A DNA stretch of 64,000 bases from Salticus scenicus (lineage: Eukaryota; Arthropoda; Arachnida; Araneae; Salticidae), in contig OZ005648.1 of NCBI GenBank assembly GCA_963930645.1, forward strand, positions 155,891,035-155,955,034. Direction: 5' to 3'. The first letter of the stretch is position 1, and each line of letters opens with the position of its first letter. The position numbers and the translations under genes are program-made. The notes under the pieces were generated by a model that was not told the DNA's origin, searched no databases, and worked only from the letters and a program-made list of their open reading frames with translations. This document shows, piece after piece, positions 45,281-56,289 of this stretch.

Positions 45281-47689
45281 AACGGTATTAGACAGGTTTT
45301 AAATTTTGCAATTACATCGATAGCATAAGATATTTTGGAACAAATGGATATGTATTATTCCAGAATTCTCAAAAACTCAAGCAAATGAATTATATTTCAC
45401 TATATAATATTATCTCTTTAAATGTTCATATAATATACTTTAAAACTTAATAATTTTTATTGTATATTCTTATTTTATTTACTTATAAATTTATCTATTA
45501 TTTATACATATCTGTGCAACGTACAAACATCGCGGCAAAATAGTTAAAAAGATTTTGTAAGGAAAAACACTCATAAATTTACACACAAATTACATAAAAA
45601 GTTCAGATAATGAAAATGGGCAAAATTCCTTTCACTAGATGTTTTTTTTTTCTCTGTTAAGTGTTTTTTATCCATATTTACCAAGTATTATTTATTATAT
45701 GCTCCTATTTTATGTATTTATAAATTTATTTCTTCCTTTAAAAAAGAAAAAAAAAAAAAAACCTTCCACAATTACCCAAGTCAAATTTTGTCCCTATATC
45801 GATAGTCATATATTAATTTGGTCTTTAGAGTATTTCGAGAGTTTTCAACAATGAAATTGAGAAAAATAGAATTCACTATCGTGATTTTTTTTTTTTTTTT
45901 TTTTTTTAATGAGACAAAATGTTAAACTCATTTATAGGTGCAACATACTGCAACAGTATGACTAATAATTTTTTTTTTCATTATAGTATTGCAGAGTTAA
46001 ACCATTTTCCTAAATGAAAGGTGTTGTTGCAACAAAAGCAGATTTACAATTAAATTGCAAATAAAGAGCAGTTCATTCAGTTTTAATGGGAGTGGGGTGG
46101 GTGGGAGGTGATTGTTAGCCTTAGATATAGACCTGGTAACTTAGCGATGAATTTGGCAACATAGCAACCAAACTTGGTGGGAAGTAATAATTTAGTGTTT
46201 CCAATGTTTAGAAGCACTATCTTCAATAAGAGCCGTGTTCCAGAATTTTCTGGATTCATCAATTGGCTTCTGTCGCAGAATAACCTCGAAAGTTCGTCAA
46301 ATCACGACAGGAATTATAAAAACATAAGAGACACTAACAAAGAAATCAGTAGTATTATCTGTTCTGAACGTTCGTTTTAGTTTGAATGGTTTATATTTAT
46401 TCTTAAATGAGTGGAATTCTACTCTGTGGTATTTTTAATGGTGTTTTATGACTTTTTGAGGTATGAATTTGAATATGATAATTTAATGTTTTCTTCAAGA
46501 ATAATCCTTGAATAAAGTATATCTTTCGACAAGGAACTGCCTGATTCTTTACAAATAGTTTTTCCACTCAAGAAAATCGACATTTTAGTAACAGTATGGA
46601 AAGAGACGGATATTTTGGATCGTAATACTCGCAAAAGGTGTAATGAAGTGAGGGAACGTTTAGTTTACTAAGACTATATTTTTTGTGGGTTTAAATATTT
46701 ATTACTTAAAAATTAGACCCAAACATATAGAAACGTTTGCACTTACAGCTCCCATTTAAGCCATCTATTGTAATGCCTCAACGCGGCATTTCTGCACATA
46801 CATCTACACTAAATCTATCTATTTTGGTTTCCTCTATTTGCCTTCACAATTGCACCTCGTGTTTTTGCAACTCCCTGTATAAGATTTTTTCTTTTTCTGC
46901 AAGATTCACATTTTATTTGTTACTTTTACAATTTAATTTTATTTGATACATTTTTCTTTTCATAACCATTCAATAAACTTATTACTCTTAAGGTTCGAGA
47001 TTCAATTGACTTGCTAAGGGATAATTTTATATATATATACTTAACAGGGAGCAGCCCCCGCTCATCACTCTTGGAGCGATGTAGAGCGCTTCTGAGGGGA
47101 CTACTCGCAGTTTATTGAAAACTCTAAAAAAAAAAAAAAAATACAAAATTCGCCAGGCCTAATTAACCTTAAACGCGACATTGGGCGATGGATAGAGACA
47201 GAAATTTAATAAGTAGATATTTACAAAACATGGTTGGTCTGCATGCCGGGCCCAGCCGGCCCCACGCGACAGTTGGCATGCAGACTGAAGTTGCCAGGGA
47301 ATTCACCCTCTCACGACTAGGAGCAACTTTTGTAAAATCATATTTTGCTTCTGCTGACCTGCAGCATATATAAATACTATATATATTTTCCTTAAACAAA
47401 AAAAAAAAAAGTAATGTAGGGCGCCAATTTAAACTCTGCACACAGGCACCTGACAATGCTGGCGCGCCCCTGAACACAGTTTAACAGATGAAAAGTTAGA
47501 GACAAAAAGATGTTATTTACGGGAGTCTAACAGAGTCTATAGAAATTATCGTAAACAGAAAAAAAAAAAAAAAAAAAAAAAAAAAAGGAAAATGTCACAA
47601 TGTTAACTTAAAAACATCTTGGTTTGAAGACTACAAATGGCTTTGTATTTCAACTACACTAGGAAAATTACACATTATTGGACTCTTTT

Positions 47690-47730
<41 letters not shown>

Positions 47731-48124
47731 CTGAATTTTTAAGTTTTAAAATTAATATTTGAAAATGAATGAACACCAAATTCTTTTTCATTCATTTACA
47801 TATTTATTATTATTATTACTTTATTGATTTTTAAGAATTTTAAATATATAAGTTGTGGAGTTTAAAAAACAATAACAATAATTGTTACTATTTTTTAAGG
47901 TAAATAAATATCTTCCTTCTTTATATGTATTAATGCCTTACTCTAGAATGGCTAAACAAGAGTTTTTGGAAATTTTATTTCATTTCATTGTAATTTTTTG
48001 TCATAAAGTCAAGTATTTTAAAAATCATGTTTAATTGGGAAATTGTATTGTTTATTAATTTTTATAAAAGGATAATTTATAGTTGCCATTTAAAGTACCT
48101 GTATAATATTAGCATTAAAAAAAT

Positions 48125-48375
48125 GCAATCAACGCCCTGTGATCGAAACCTGACCATTTTTTAAGCAGGCATTCAAATAGTAAATACATAATTTCAAAAC
48201 TTCCATGTAAACAATATTCTTAATAATTAATTTATTAGAAAAAAAAAAAAAAAAACTATTAGCCTTTTTATTACATGATGATTCAAATCCCTATGAAAGT
48301 CTCCGTTTCTCTTTATTTACTTCTCAGTTCTACTGATAGAAATTCTTCGTCCGGCATTTTAAAAGTGTAGAACAT
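48125..48375 (+). repeat. Interspersed repeat, copy 1 of a direct pair
   Basis: The segment from about 48228 (ATAATTAATTTATTAGAAAA) through ATGATTCAAATCCCTATGAA and TTCGTCCGGCATTTTAAAAG (about 48369) recurs at 49564-49702 in direct orientation. The first part (48150-48240) also resembles 16440-16545, so this is a dispersed family. Confidence 0.8.
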
Positions 48376-49499
48376 TGAACAGTAAACACTATATCGAAAC
48401 AGCTTGAAAAAGATTTTAAAAAAAAGAGAGAGAGAGAGAAAGAAAGAAATAGAAGGAAAGCCCAAAGTTTATTTTTGTTTTCTAATAGGTATAAAAACCT
48501 CTACAAAACAAAATTTCATTTAGTGTGACAAGATGTTTTCTTAATCTATTCTTCCATAGAAAAACATGCGGTAACCGTTTTTCATCCCTTAGCAACAGTT
48601 ACTATATCCATTTCTTAAAATTTCTTTGATACATGTAAACAATAATCCATGTAAACAATATTCTTAATACTGTCCGTTTTCGTAAACCATGTCTACCTCT
48701 CGCGGAACGATCCTACTCGGAAAAGGGGTGATGCGTTGAATGAGATGGGCACTTAGCCAAATGCGCTTTTCGTTCTACACGTGTTCGTTTTCTTTTTATG
48801 AGTCTTCAATATTTATTTTACTTAATTTTAATTAACAATATTTTATTTAATGTAATTTATATGACAATATGCGCGAAAAATAAAAGGTGTAAAATAATCA
48901 TGATAAAAAAATCTAATGATTTGATTTAAATACGATTTTCTGTAAATTTCTGTAAAATAGAGATCCAAAAATATGGTATTTTTATTTTAGCAGTATAATT
49001 TAAAAGAAAAAAATATATTACTTTTACTACAGGTAAAGTCTACTGTAAACGTTGTTCTTTTTCTCTTCTTTTATTAATGAATTATGTAAATTTTACCTAA
49101 TTAAAGTCATTTTTAATTAATTTACTACTATAATCAGTGCATGAAACAAGTGTTCAGGTATGACAGATATAGTACGAATTTAGAGATCAAGTAAGCAAAT
49201 AAAAATAATTTTAACTGAAAAAAAAAAAAAAAAGAAGAAGAAAGAAAACAGGCATTTACTTTTAAGTTTACGGATTTTATTTTGCATCGAAGAATAAAAC
49301 TGATCTTCTACACTTATTTAAAAATTACAAGGGGGAAAAATCAGCATTTTGCCTTTATACGAATATAACGAAGAAGTATCGCCTCAAAATTCAATAATGA
49401 CCTGAAAAGAAAAAAAAAGAAAAAAGAAACCGCAACTTATCTCTCACTCGTAAAATGTAAACATTCTCTCATCTTCTACGCTTCTACCCTATTTTAACA

Positions 49500-49765
49500 A
49501 AATCAATGCAGACCTCACGCATGCGCATAGGTGAGCAGGGTCACAGCTAACGAAAACAAACAATAATTAATTTATTAGAAAAAAAAGACTATTAGCCTTT
49601 TTATTTACATGATGATTCAAATCCCTATGAAAGTCTCCGTTTCTTTTTATTTAGTTCTCAGTTCTACTGATAGAAATTCTTTGTCCGGCATTTTAAAAGT
49701 GTAAAAGTTTTAAATTTTTGTTATCATTTTGTCGATGAATTAAAATGGCTATCGCAGTTGCGTAA
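49500..49765 (+). promoter_or_regulatory. Candidate plus-strand promoter and short first exon
   Basis: CACGCATGCGCATAGG (about 49515) contains a near-palindromic GCATGCGCAT, like a nuclear respiratory factor 1 site, followed by GAGCAGGGTCACAGC. Further on, ATGGCTATCGCAGTTGC (49746 onward) meets a consensus 5' splice site GTAAGTAT. No downstream exon was recognised, so this may be a chance combination. Confidence 0.2.
49560..49705 (+). repeat. Interspersed repeat, copy 2 of a direct pair
   Basis: About 140 bp nearly identical to 48228-48370 (AGTCTCCGTTTCT, GTTCTCAGTTCTACTGATAG, GTCCGGCATTTTAAAAGTGT), 1.34 kb downstream. The copies could flank an insertion or be two inserts of one family. Confidence 0.8.
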
Positions 49766-50479
49766 GTATAGATTTTGGCGATAAACTTCCACGGTACTTT
49801 GGTGCCAAATTTCAAATTTTGTCAAAGGGTCTAGCTTTTGAATGTTAGTAATTTTAATGCTCTCCTCTTATTAAAGTAGGCTAAAAATAAAAATATACAA
49901 CAAATTTTATGTTTGTACATGAATATATACATAATAGTTCCCGAATTAGAGAGGGATGATTTATGTCAAATAAATGTGTATTAAAAAATATGAATTATGA
50001 TAAATAATTATGATAAGGATGAATTATAATAAATAATTTCTTTGTTACAATTTTTCAAAACAGAAAAATTATTTCAAAATATGTATCTTTCTCAATTTCG
50101 TGGACATATGGAACATATGATTACCCTAGTTTATTTGGGATTTAATAAATGACCTCTTTGTGATAAATAATTTTCTCTTTAGTAAATGTAGTAGTTTAAT
50201 CTTCAAAATATATCTTTCGCATAGTTATTGATACCATCCTAAAGATGAAATAAGGCAATGACTAATAAAGCTGAACTTTTCCCCGCAATCAAAGAAATTC
50301 TTACCCCCCCCCCCCCCCCCCCCCGAATATCTACGAAAATTTTTTTTCTTTTAGCTCTTCCCCTGTTTTTCCTAGCACTGGAGGTGTATAACTTTAAAAA
50401 CAGTTGGACAATTTTTTATGCTCAAGGAATCAATTAACTCGAAATAAAACACAGTCTTTATAAAAGTGGTGCCTGACCA

Positions 50480-50710
50480 ACAATTTTGGAGGTATGTTGG
50501 ACATTTCCGAAAACAGCATTTCAAGATGATAATGCACCTTACTACACGGCGTCTGTGGTAAGTTTATTCACTTCAAATTGTCAAAATTTCCTATCCATTC
50601 CCATGAGAACCTATAATTCTGTAAGTAATCATATCTTTTTTCACTTTAAGTTAAATCCCACGAAAGATATAGTAGAAGTTCTTTACCAGACATGGAAATG
50701 GTCCTAATCG
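50480..50710 (+). pseudogene. Tc1/mariner-type transposase fragment
   Basis: The frame reads WTFPKTAFQDDNAPYYTA, matching the FQQDNAPxHTA block around the second catalytic aspartate of Tc1-family DDE transposases. About 40 residues on, LNPTKDIVEVL stands where the family has LNPIE-x-x-W. The expected catalytic glutamate is a lysine, and the frame ends at a stop soon after. The upstream half of a transposase was not found. It is a short dead relic in THAP intron 2. Confidence 0.7.
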
Positions 50711-51720
50711 CAATCTGCTCAAAAAAGTTTCATCTATAAAAAGATGGGGGAGAGGAGAGAGGATTCGAAATTTGCAGCTTACAACTCTGCCAGAACTAAA
50801 AAATTATTTGTGATACTTGGCACATTGAAATTTTTTAGATTTATATTAAAACATCGTATGCCATTGTGCATTAAAGCAGAAATTCCATATAAAGATGGAA
50901 TTAACCCAATACAGAATACATATTTTAATAAAAAATTGCTTAGATCTAACAAATAAATAGTTTTATTTCATATATTAAGATATAACTTGCTTATTTCATA
51001 TAATAAACATAATAGAATACAAAGTGTAAGGTTATTGCATTATGTTCAAAACGAAAGTTTTATGCAGATTCTTATAAAGTACTTTGTAGAGTGTAATAAA
51101 GCGAATTATTATATTGAAAATGTACATAGGTATCATTTTGTCCCTTTGGTATTATGCAAACAAGACAGTTTTATTTGTTTCAACCCTTAATTTTAAAGTC
51201 ATTACAAATAAAAAAGTTATAGTAGTAAGTCAGTTTTCTGCAGTGTGGCTTTTTTTTTGTGTCGCTTAGTGTATATCCAGAAAAAATCAAGAAAAACCAA
51301 GTAAGTTGGGTTTTTAATCCTAATACATATTATACGCTTACTGAATTAATAATAGTAATCAAGGTAAACAGTAAGGTAAAATGCACTGAAAAGCTAGTAC
51401 GAGTGATGAAGAATAAGAACATGGCAAAAATAAAATATTTGTTTTTGGCTGAAATAATTAAACGTAACCCTATAGCAGGTGAAGAATAGTAGGCACAACC
51501 AGAGTCAAGACAGCAATGCAGAGCATTTTGATTCTAAACAGTCGTTATGTGTTTCTGATATCTATATATTTATGCTACCTTTTCCTTCATATCAACTTAA
51601 CTTTTCTTCCTAATGGTAAAGCGATGTGCTAAATTATTTTAACAATTAATTTGGCAATTTATGGAGTTTGCTTAAAAGTTCTCATTCTTCAATCTGAAAA
51701 TATTTGAATATTATCTTCAT
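50711..51720. other. Open-frame-rich but unassigned stretch
   Basis: Three plus-strand frames of 67-76 codons follow one another (50744-50956, 50987-51190, 51259-51489) in different frames, separated by stops. They read like decayed coding sequence (basic, low in repeats) but show no motif I recognise. They may belong to the same relic as the Tc1 fragment or to another dead element. Confidence 0.3.
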
Positions 51721-51738
51721 AAAAACAAGAAATCCTAC

Positions 51739-51877
51739 CTGTATTCTTGTTGATCTGACATTGCTACTGAAAGTTTGTCTTCAAAATGTATTTTTTCTGG
51801 GTTATTAATGACAAACTTTGGCAAAAAAAGGCTAGGCAGTGCAGTTGGTTTTAACCTAGGTCTTTCCACTTTATTTG
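51739..51877 (-). CDS. THAP gene exon 2 (end of THAP domain 1)
   Basis: The exon follows a long T-run and CAG acceptor (the A-run at 51881-51902 on the plus strand) and ends at CAG|GTAGGA. Entering with one base from exon 1, the frame reads NKVERPRLKPTALPSLFLP. LKPTALPSLF is the AVPTIF-type motif that closes THAP domains. The rest (FVINNPEKIHFEDKLSVA) is a polar linker. It leaves two bases, compatible with both exon 3 and exon 4, which both start with one completing base. That dual compatibility underlies the predicted alternative products. Confidence 0.85.
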
Positions 51878-52531
51878 CTGAAAAAAAAAAAAAAAAAAAA
51901 AAGATCCAATTAACAAACAGTTTTTCTTGTTTTGAGATAATATATATCAAAGATACTGCTAAAGTCTATAGACCTATCGCGAAAAACCAGTTTATCCTCT
52001 ATTGTTTCATTAAAAACATTTATGCTACACATAAATGAATTGTTTCATACAGCAAAAACATTTTAAAAGGGGTGACAAAAAAATGTTTACATTTATTATA
52101 AATCATAAACAAGCAAGATATTTAATTTCTGATGGCATTCTATTAAATTTTTAGCTCCAAAAGGAAAAATAATATAGCCATGGTTTTATTAAATAGAAAA
52201 TAAGTTAATGAAGTACAACAAAATATATCTAATATCAATTAAAAAATACTTTTTTAAACACCGCCAATCCAACACATACAGAGCAAACTAAATTATAACT
52301 ATGACAACAACAGCATGTTGTTTGTTTTTGTTTTATTGCAGAATGCAGATAAACTCATCGGGCATGATAAACTTGAAACTGGAGCATGGGCAATATCTTC
52401 AGCCACAGCCACCAGCATGAGTGTTTTGTTTGTAAATTTTAAAATTAATTACAGCATTTACAATTAAAATAATAAACAAAACTTCTCTTAAAATATGATT
52501 GGATTTATAAGAAAATTTACGCTTAACTAAC
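51878..52531 (-). other. THAP gene intron 1
   Basis: A short AT-rich intron of 654 bases from donor GTTAGT to a poly(T)-CAG acceptor. No embedded element was recognised. Confidence 0.7.
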
Positions 52532-52814
52532 GTGGAAAAATATAATCTTGAACCCTAAAATGCTTGGAGCAAACACTCATTCTAGAAGTAACCGACTTTT
52601 TTATTCGTAAAATTCGTATCCATTCTTGTCTACGGTTTATTAAACTTTTTTGGCCATCTGTGGTAGTTTTTACCACAACACTTTTAATCCTCGGAAATTT
52701 ATGAAAGCTTATGCACGGGTTCCTAGAACCTCTACTATTGCATTGTGGAACACAGCAGTATGTATTATCCCTTTTTTCTAAGTTGATAATTCGTTTCGAT
52801 TTCGTGCTTTGCAT
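52532..52814 (-). CDS. THAP gene exon 1 (THAP domain 1)
   Basis: This encodes the N-terminal THAP zinc finger. The frame starts at ATG 52814 (MQSTKSKR) and runs 94 codons plus one base to donor GTTAGT. CCVPQC gives the first cysteine pair (C-x4-C), then SFHKFPR, a tryptophan in RRQEWIRILR, and CSKHF as the C-x2-H pair, in the order and spacing of the THAP C2CH domain. RVQDYIFP continues into exon 2, which closes the domain. The frame is open upstream but without an in-frame ATG, so this start is preferred. THAP proteins are typically nuclear DNA-binding regulators or derive from P-element-like transposases; no transposase core is visible here. Confidence 0.9.
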
Positions 52815-52835
52815 AGTTTGCAAAATATTAATCAA

Positions 52836-53300
52836 TTATCATAATTAAAAATAACAGATACTTATTGCGATGCAGAGCAGGACTATTGCTACTTCAGATT
52901 TTTCTCACTTGGGGTTGGGTTCGTAGTAGACGTAGAGCCTGTTTATAAACTAGCGACGCTATTCTGGTCTTCTGCGCAACTTTCGCGCATGACAAATTAT
53001 CTGCCTTTCTCCAGTGTTCAAATTTGAATTTGTTTGGTTTAAATTCGAATAGAGTTCTAACAGATGACGTCACGAGCATGTTTGCTGAGGGACAGTTGAC
53101 CCCACTGACCCATTTTATCATTGCGGAACAGTGTTACAAATTTATTGTAACACAGTGTTGTAAATGTATTCGTAAAAGCATAAAAAAAATCTACTACTAC
53201 GCTTCCAAAAGCATGGAAAAATTAGCGTTGTCCTTCAGCAAAGTACAGTTTCTAAGAAGAAAGTCACGTGGTTGTTAGAACTCTATAAATTAGTTTTTTT
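52836..53300 (-). promoter_or_regulatory. Probable THAP gene promoter and 5' UTR
   Basis: The 0.3 kb upstream of the THAP start is richer in CpG than its surroundings (GACGTAG, AGCGACGC, TGCGCAACTTTCGCGCATGA, GACGTCACGAGC). It has no TATA box at an obvious position. TGACGTCA-like GATGACGTCACGAG (about 53063) resembles a CRE/ATF site. Overlapping frames of 75 and 84 codons on the two strands have no domain. Transcription-start data would settle it. Confidence 0.45.
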
Positions 53301-53530
53301 TTCTTCTTCAGCAAAAAAAAAAAAAAAAAAAAAGCATAATTAAAGAAAAACTCAATTAATTTAATTATTAAAATTCCATATTTTTTATATAAATTAATTT
53401 TTGATTAGTATTTTTTATTCGATAATTTTTAATTAGCCCTTTTCTTCTGCTATAATAGGAAAAAAAAAATATTTTTAAGTAAATATCTTTTGAAATAGAT
53501 TTTTTAATTAATAGCCTAAACAGTAGTATT

Positions 53531-53939
53531 TGTTAAAGCTACCTAAGGAAAATCACCGTTTCCTTCTGCTTTCTAAAAAACTAGTGTTATCTACGGACGC
53601 CAGTAAATGAAATATTCACACTTTTTTCTTCAAAGTGGCTACTCAATTGAATAACACGTACTGCGCTTTTTCTAAAACTTAAATAGTAGTAAAAAACAAC
53701 ACAGCTACGTTGAATATTATTTACGAAAAGAAATCATTTGAAAAATACAAAAAAACTTTATTTCCAATGGAAAAAACCTACTGTTCAAAAACAGAAAATT
53801 ACTTATTCTAAAAATTTTAAATACACGAGCTCTCGATTAAACGAGACCAAGTATCATATATTTTTTTTAACCAACGTTGCCATCCAATAATAATAATATT
53901 CATAAAATAAATAATAGACATAATAATACATTTTCAACA
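53531..53939 (-). repeat. BEL/Pao 3' LTR (409 bp)
   Basis: On the minus strand the LTR begins TGTTGAAAATG at 53939 and ends CTTTAACA at 53531, giving TG...CA boundaries. The first ~135 plus-strand bases (from TGTTAAAGCTACCTAAGG) match 59705 onward with three or four substitutions. The LTR lies about 0.7 kb upstream of the THAP start codon in the same orientation. Confidence 0.85.
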
Positions 53940-53954
53940 TCCTCCCACCTTTTG
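53940..53954 (-). other. BEL/Pao polypurine tract
   Basis: AAAAGGTGGGAGGA on the minus strand directly abuts the 3' LTR start. This is the expected position and composition of the plus-strand priming site. Confidence 0.7.
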
Positions 53955-54123
53955 ATTATAAATAATAATCAAAACATAAAAACTATTAGTCAAACAACTC
54001 TGGTACAAAAATGGCAATATTACATTTAAAAAATATAAAAATGAAAAAGTAAAATAAATAGTAGAATGATCAACAATATCTAATATAATCTACAAGTTCA
54101 GTCTTTCCGGCACTTTAATTGGT

Positions 54124-54379
54124 ACAACTATAGTATTTCCCCTCAGCTGAATTTGGCGATTTTTCTTTGCGCCGATTTGAACGATAACGATGTCTTTCTG
54201 GATTGTTTGCGATAAAATATGGCAGCCTGCATGCTATTTATTTTGGATTTATGATTTATAATTTAGCTTACGATTTTATCATTTAAGCTATATGATTTAT
54301 GATTTTTAGATTTATGATTTAGCCATAATCGCCAACGAAAAATCGCCAAATCTAGCTGAGGGGAAATACTATAGTTGTT
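54124..54379. repeat. Inverted repeat at the 3' end of the BEL/Pao pol region
   Basis: ACTATAGTATTTCCCCTCAG (arm about 54124-54167) is repeated in inverted orientation within the end of the pol frame (about 54336-54379), including GGCGATTTTTC / GAAAAATCGCC. Arms are about 43 bp with a few differences. The 168-bp spacer contains GATTTATGATTT-like short repeats. Confidence 0.8.
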
Positions 54380-56167
54380 CCTTTTAATTCTTCTGCCAAC
54401 TCTACTAAACTTCATTTGCTCACTAGTAGTACTGTCTGAAACTTTGGAGATGTTATCTGATTCTTTAACTTTACGGAGAGTCATCGGTGTGGGAAGATCA
54501 TCAGATGTTATCTCTAGGGGATAAACTCTTTGAATCGGGCGTAAGAGCTCCTTTTGGGAAGTTTGCACTTTAACAAGTCGTACTTGTCCGTCTTTACCTG
54601 GTATAACCTCAGTGATACGACCTAAAGGCCAGTAGATTCTCTTTTTATCATCGGCTCCCACCATAACAATTTCGCCAACAGTAACGGTATGATTGGCTGA
54701 CTTTTTGCTTTTTCTTTTTCGTAGAATAAGAGCACCAAGATACTCAGATCTAAAACGGCTTCGTAAATCTTTGATAATGGTTTGTCTGTATTTGAGCCTT
54801 TTACACAAAAAATTTTGCTCAACAGCATCCAAATCAGGAAGACTGCATTCATGCATATCTTGGATGAACATAGATGGCGAAATAGATTTTACAGCATCCA
54901 CTTCACAGATGTAAGTAAGAGGTCTTGAGTTGATTACACTCTCACACTCAGCTAAAGCCGTCATCATTTCTTCGTAATCGAGACGTGCCAGTCCTAATAC
55001 TCTTTTCAAGAGATCTTTTCGAATTCGAATTAATCTCTCCCACCAAGCAGCAGTTGGGGGATTGAACTTCCAATCAATAGAGTTGACAACTCCATGTTTT
55101 CGTATGCGTTCCCAGCCTAGTTTCTTGAAATAGTTGGCTGCTCCTACAAAATTTGAACCATTGTCACAGTATACAGTAGAGCATCTTCCTCTGCGAGCTG
55201 TAAATCTTCTAAAAGCCATTAAGAACGCATCTGTTGAAGCAGCAGTAACAAGCTCCAAATGGACCGCTCTGTATACTGCGCAAGTAAAAATTAAAACCCA
55301 GCTTTTCTTGTTATCCTTGAGAAATAATGGCCCAGCCATATCAACACCAATTATCTGAAAAACTGCAGCATCTTTAACCCTGTTTTCTGGAAGTGGAGGA
55401 CTGATTACTTCTAAGTTCTTTGACCGAAATCTTTTGCATGCAGTGCAGCTGGCTACAACATTTTTCACCGCCTTTCTGCCGTTTAGGATCCAATACTTTT
55501 CTCGAAGTATATTTAATAGTATCTGGACACCAGCATGGCAGTTCTCAACATGTGCTTTATAAATTAGCCGTTTTACCACTTCATGTTTTGATGGAAGAAC
55601 AATAGGTTTAAGAAAATCTTCACTATCCTTTCGATAAATAATTTTGGTCTTCAAACGAATGACACCAAGCTCGTCTTTAAACGTTTGCAAAGTTTTCAAT
55701 CTCTTTTCGTCTTCTTCTTGAGAAAAAGATTCATTCTGAATTAGAAGTAAAACCTTCATTTCTGCTTCATGAATTTCTGAGGCTGTCAATTCACCATGCT
55801 TCCTCCTATTTAAATTCTTGCAGTTGTGCTTGAAACGAAGGATCCATGCAACAAGACGAATAATTCTATCATAACTAGAAAAATATCTATAGTACCAGTC
55901 TTCATCAACAATAGCTTCAGTATTTGTCAGTATACAAGTTTTCCTAAGTTTTTCCTTTTGAATTTCTTCCTCATTCCAATCGCGATTGGAGAAATCCATC
56001 ATTGTTCGAAATTCAGAAGCATCTTTCATCCATTGTGGACCCTCCCACCATTTTGATGAGACTAGATGCTTTGTTTTGCATCCTCTGGAGGGCAAGTCTG
56101 CAGCATTCTTCTCCCCCGCTATATGTCTCCATGATGAAGGATCACTCAGTTTTCTAATCTCCTGCAC
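54263..56167 (-). pseudogene. BEL/Pao pol 3' part: RNase H end and integrase
   Basis: The longest open segment (634 codons) opens inside the RNase H/tether region (WRHIAGEKNAADLPSRGC). An integrase follows: a zinc-binding H-x4-H (HVENCHAG) with CTAC, then the catalytic core with the three acidic residues in GVDMAGP, YCDNGSNFVG and AAWWERLIR. A C-terminal region of the kind found in Pao elements follows (WPLGRITEVIPGKDGQVR). The integrase looks intact. The segment is cut off from upstream pol by an in-frame TAG at 56240-56242 and a frameshift near 56300. Its last ~40 codons overlap the inverted repeat and may not be original. Confidence 0.9.
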
Positions 56168-56289
56168 TCTATTTCTTACAAAAACGGACCAATTTTCTTC
56201 TCGCTGTATCCAGGCAAGAACCGTTGTAGAATCACTCCACTAATGAGTCATAACATTTCCCCAACCAAGAGCTTCATTAACCGAATTCG

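Larger units (their letters stand above)
43351..47472 (-). mobile_element. 4.1-kb hAT element with perfect 8-bp TSD
   Basis: The left end CAGGGCCGCGCC and right end GGCGCGCCCCTG (inverted: CAGGGGCGCGCC) match at 11 of 12 bases, and further GGCGCC blocks lie just inside both ends. The flanking 8-bp duplication AACACAGT is perfect (43343-43350 and 47473-47480). The size would suit a once-autonomous hAT element. Inside are a two-and-a-half-copy tandem repeat (44150-45150) and a short minus-strand remnant that may be transposase (45068-45280). The G-run at 44144-44151 and the C/G-rich ends contrast with the AT-rich interior. Confidence 0.9.
40307..51738 (-). other. THAP gene intron 2
   Basis: An intron of about 11.4 kb with no further exon recognised. 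It contains a tRNA-like SINE (40729-40890), a foldback element (41241-41670), an hAT end fragment (42807-42850), a 4.1-kb hAT element (43351-47472), a direct-repeat pair (48125-48375, 49560-49705) and a Tc1-like relic (50480-50710). A-, C- and T-runs are frequent, including 47557-47586, 47695-47728 and 50306-50325. Confidence 0.45.
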
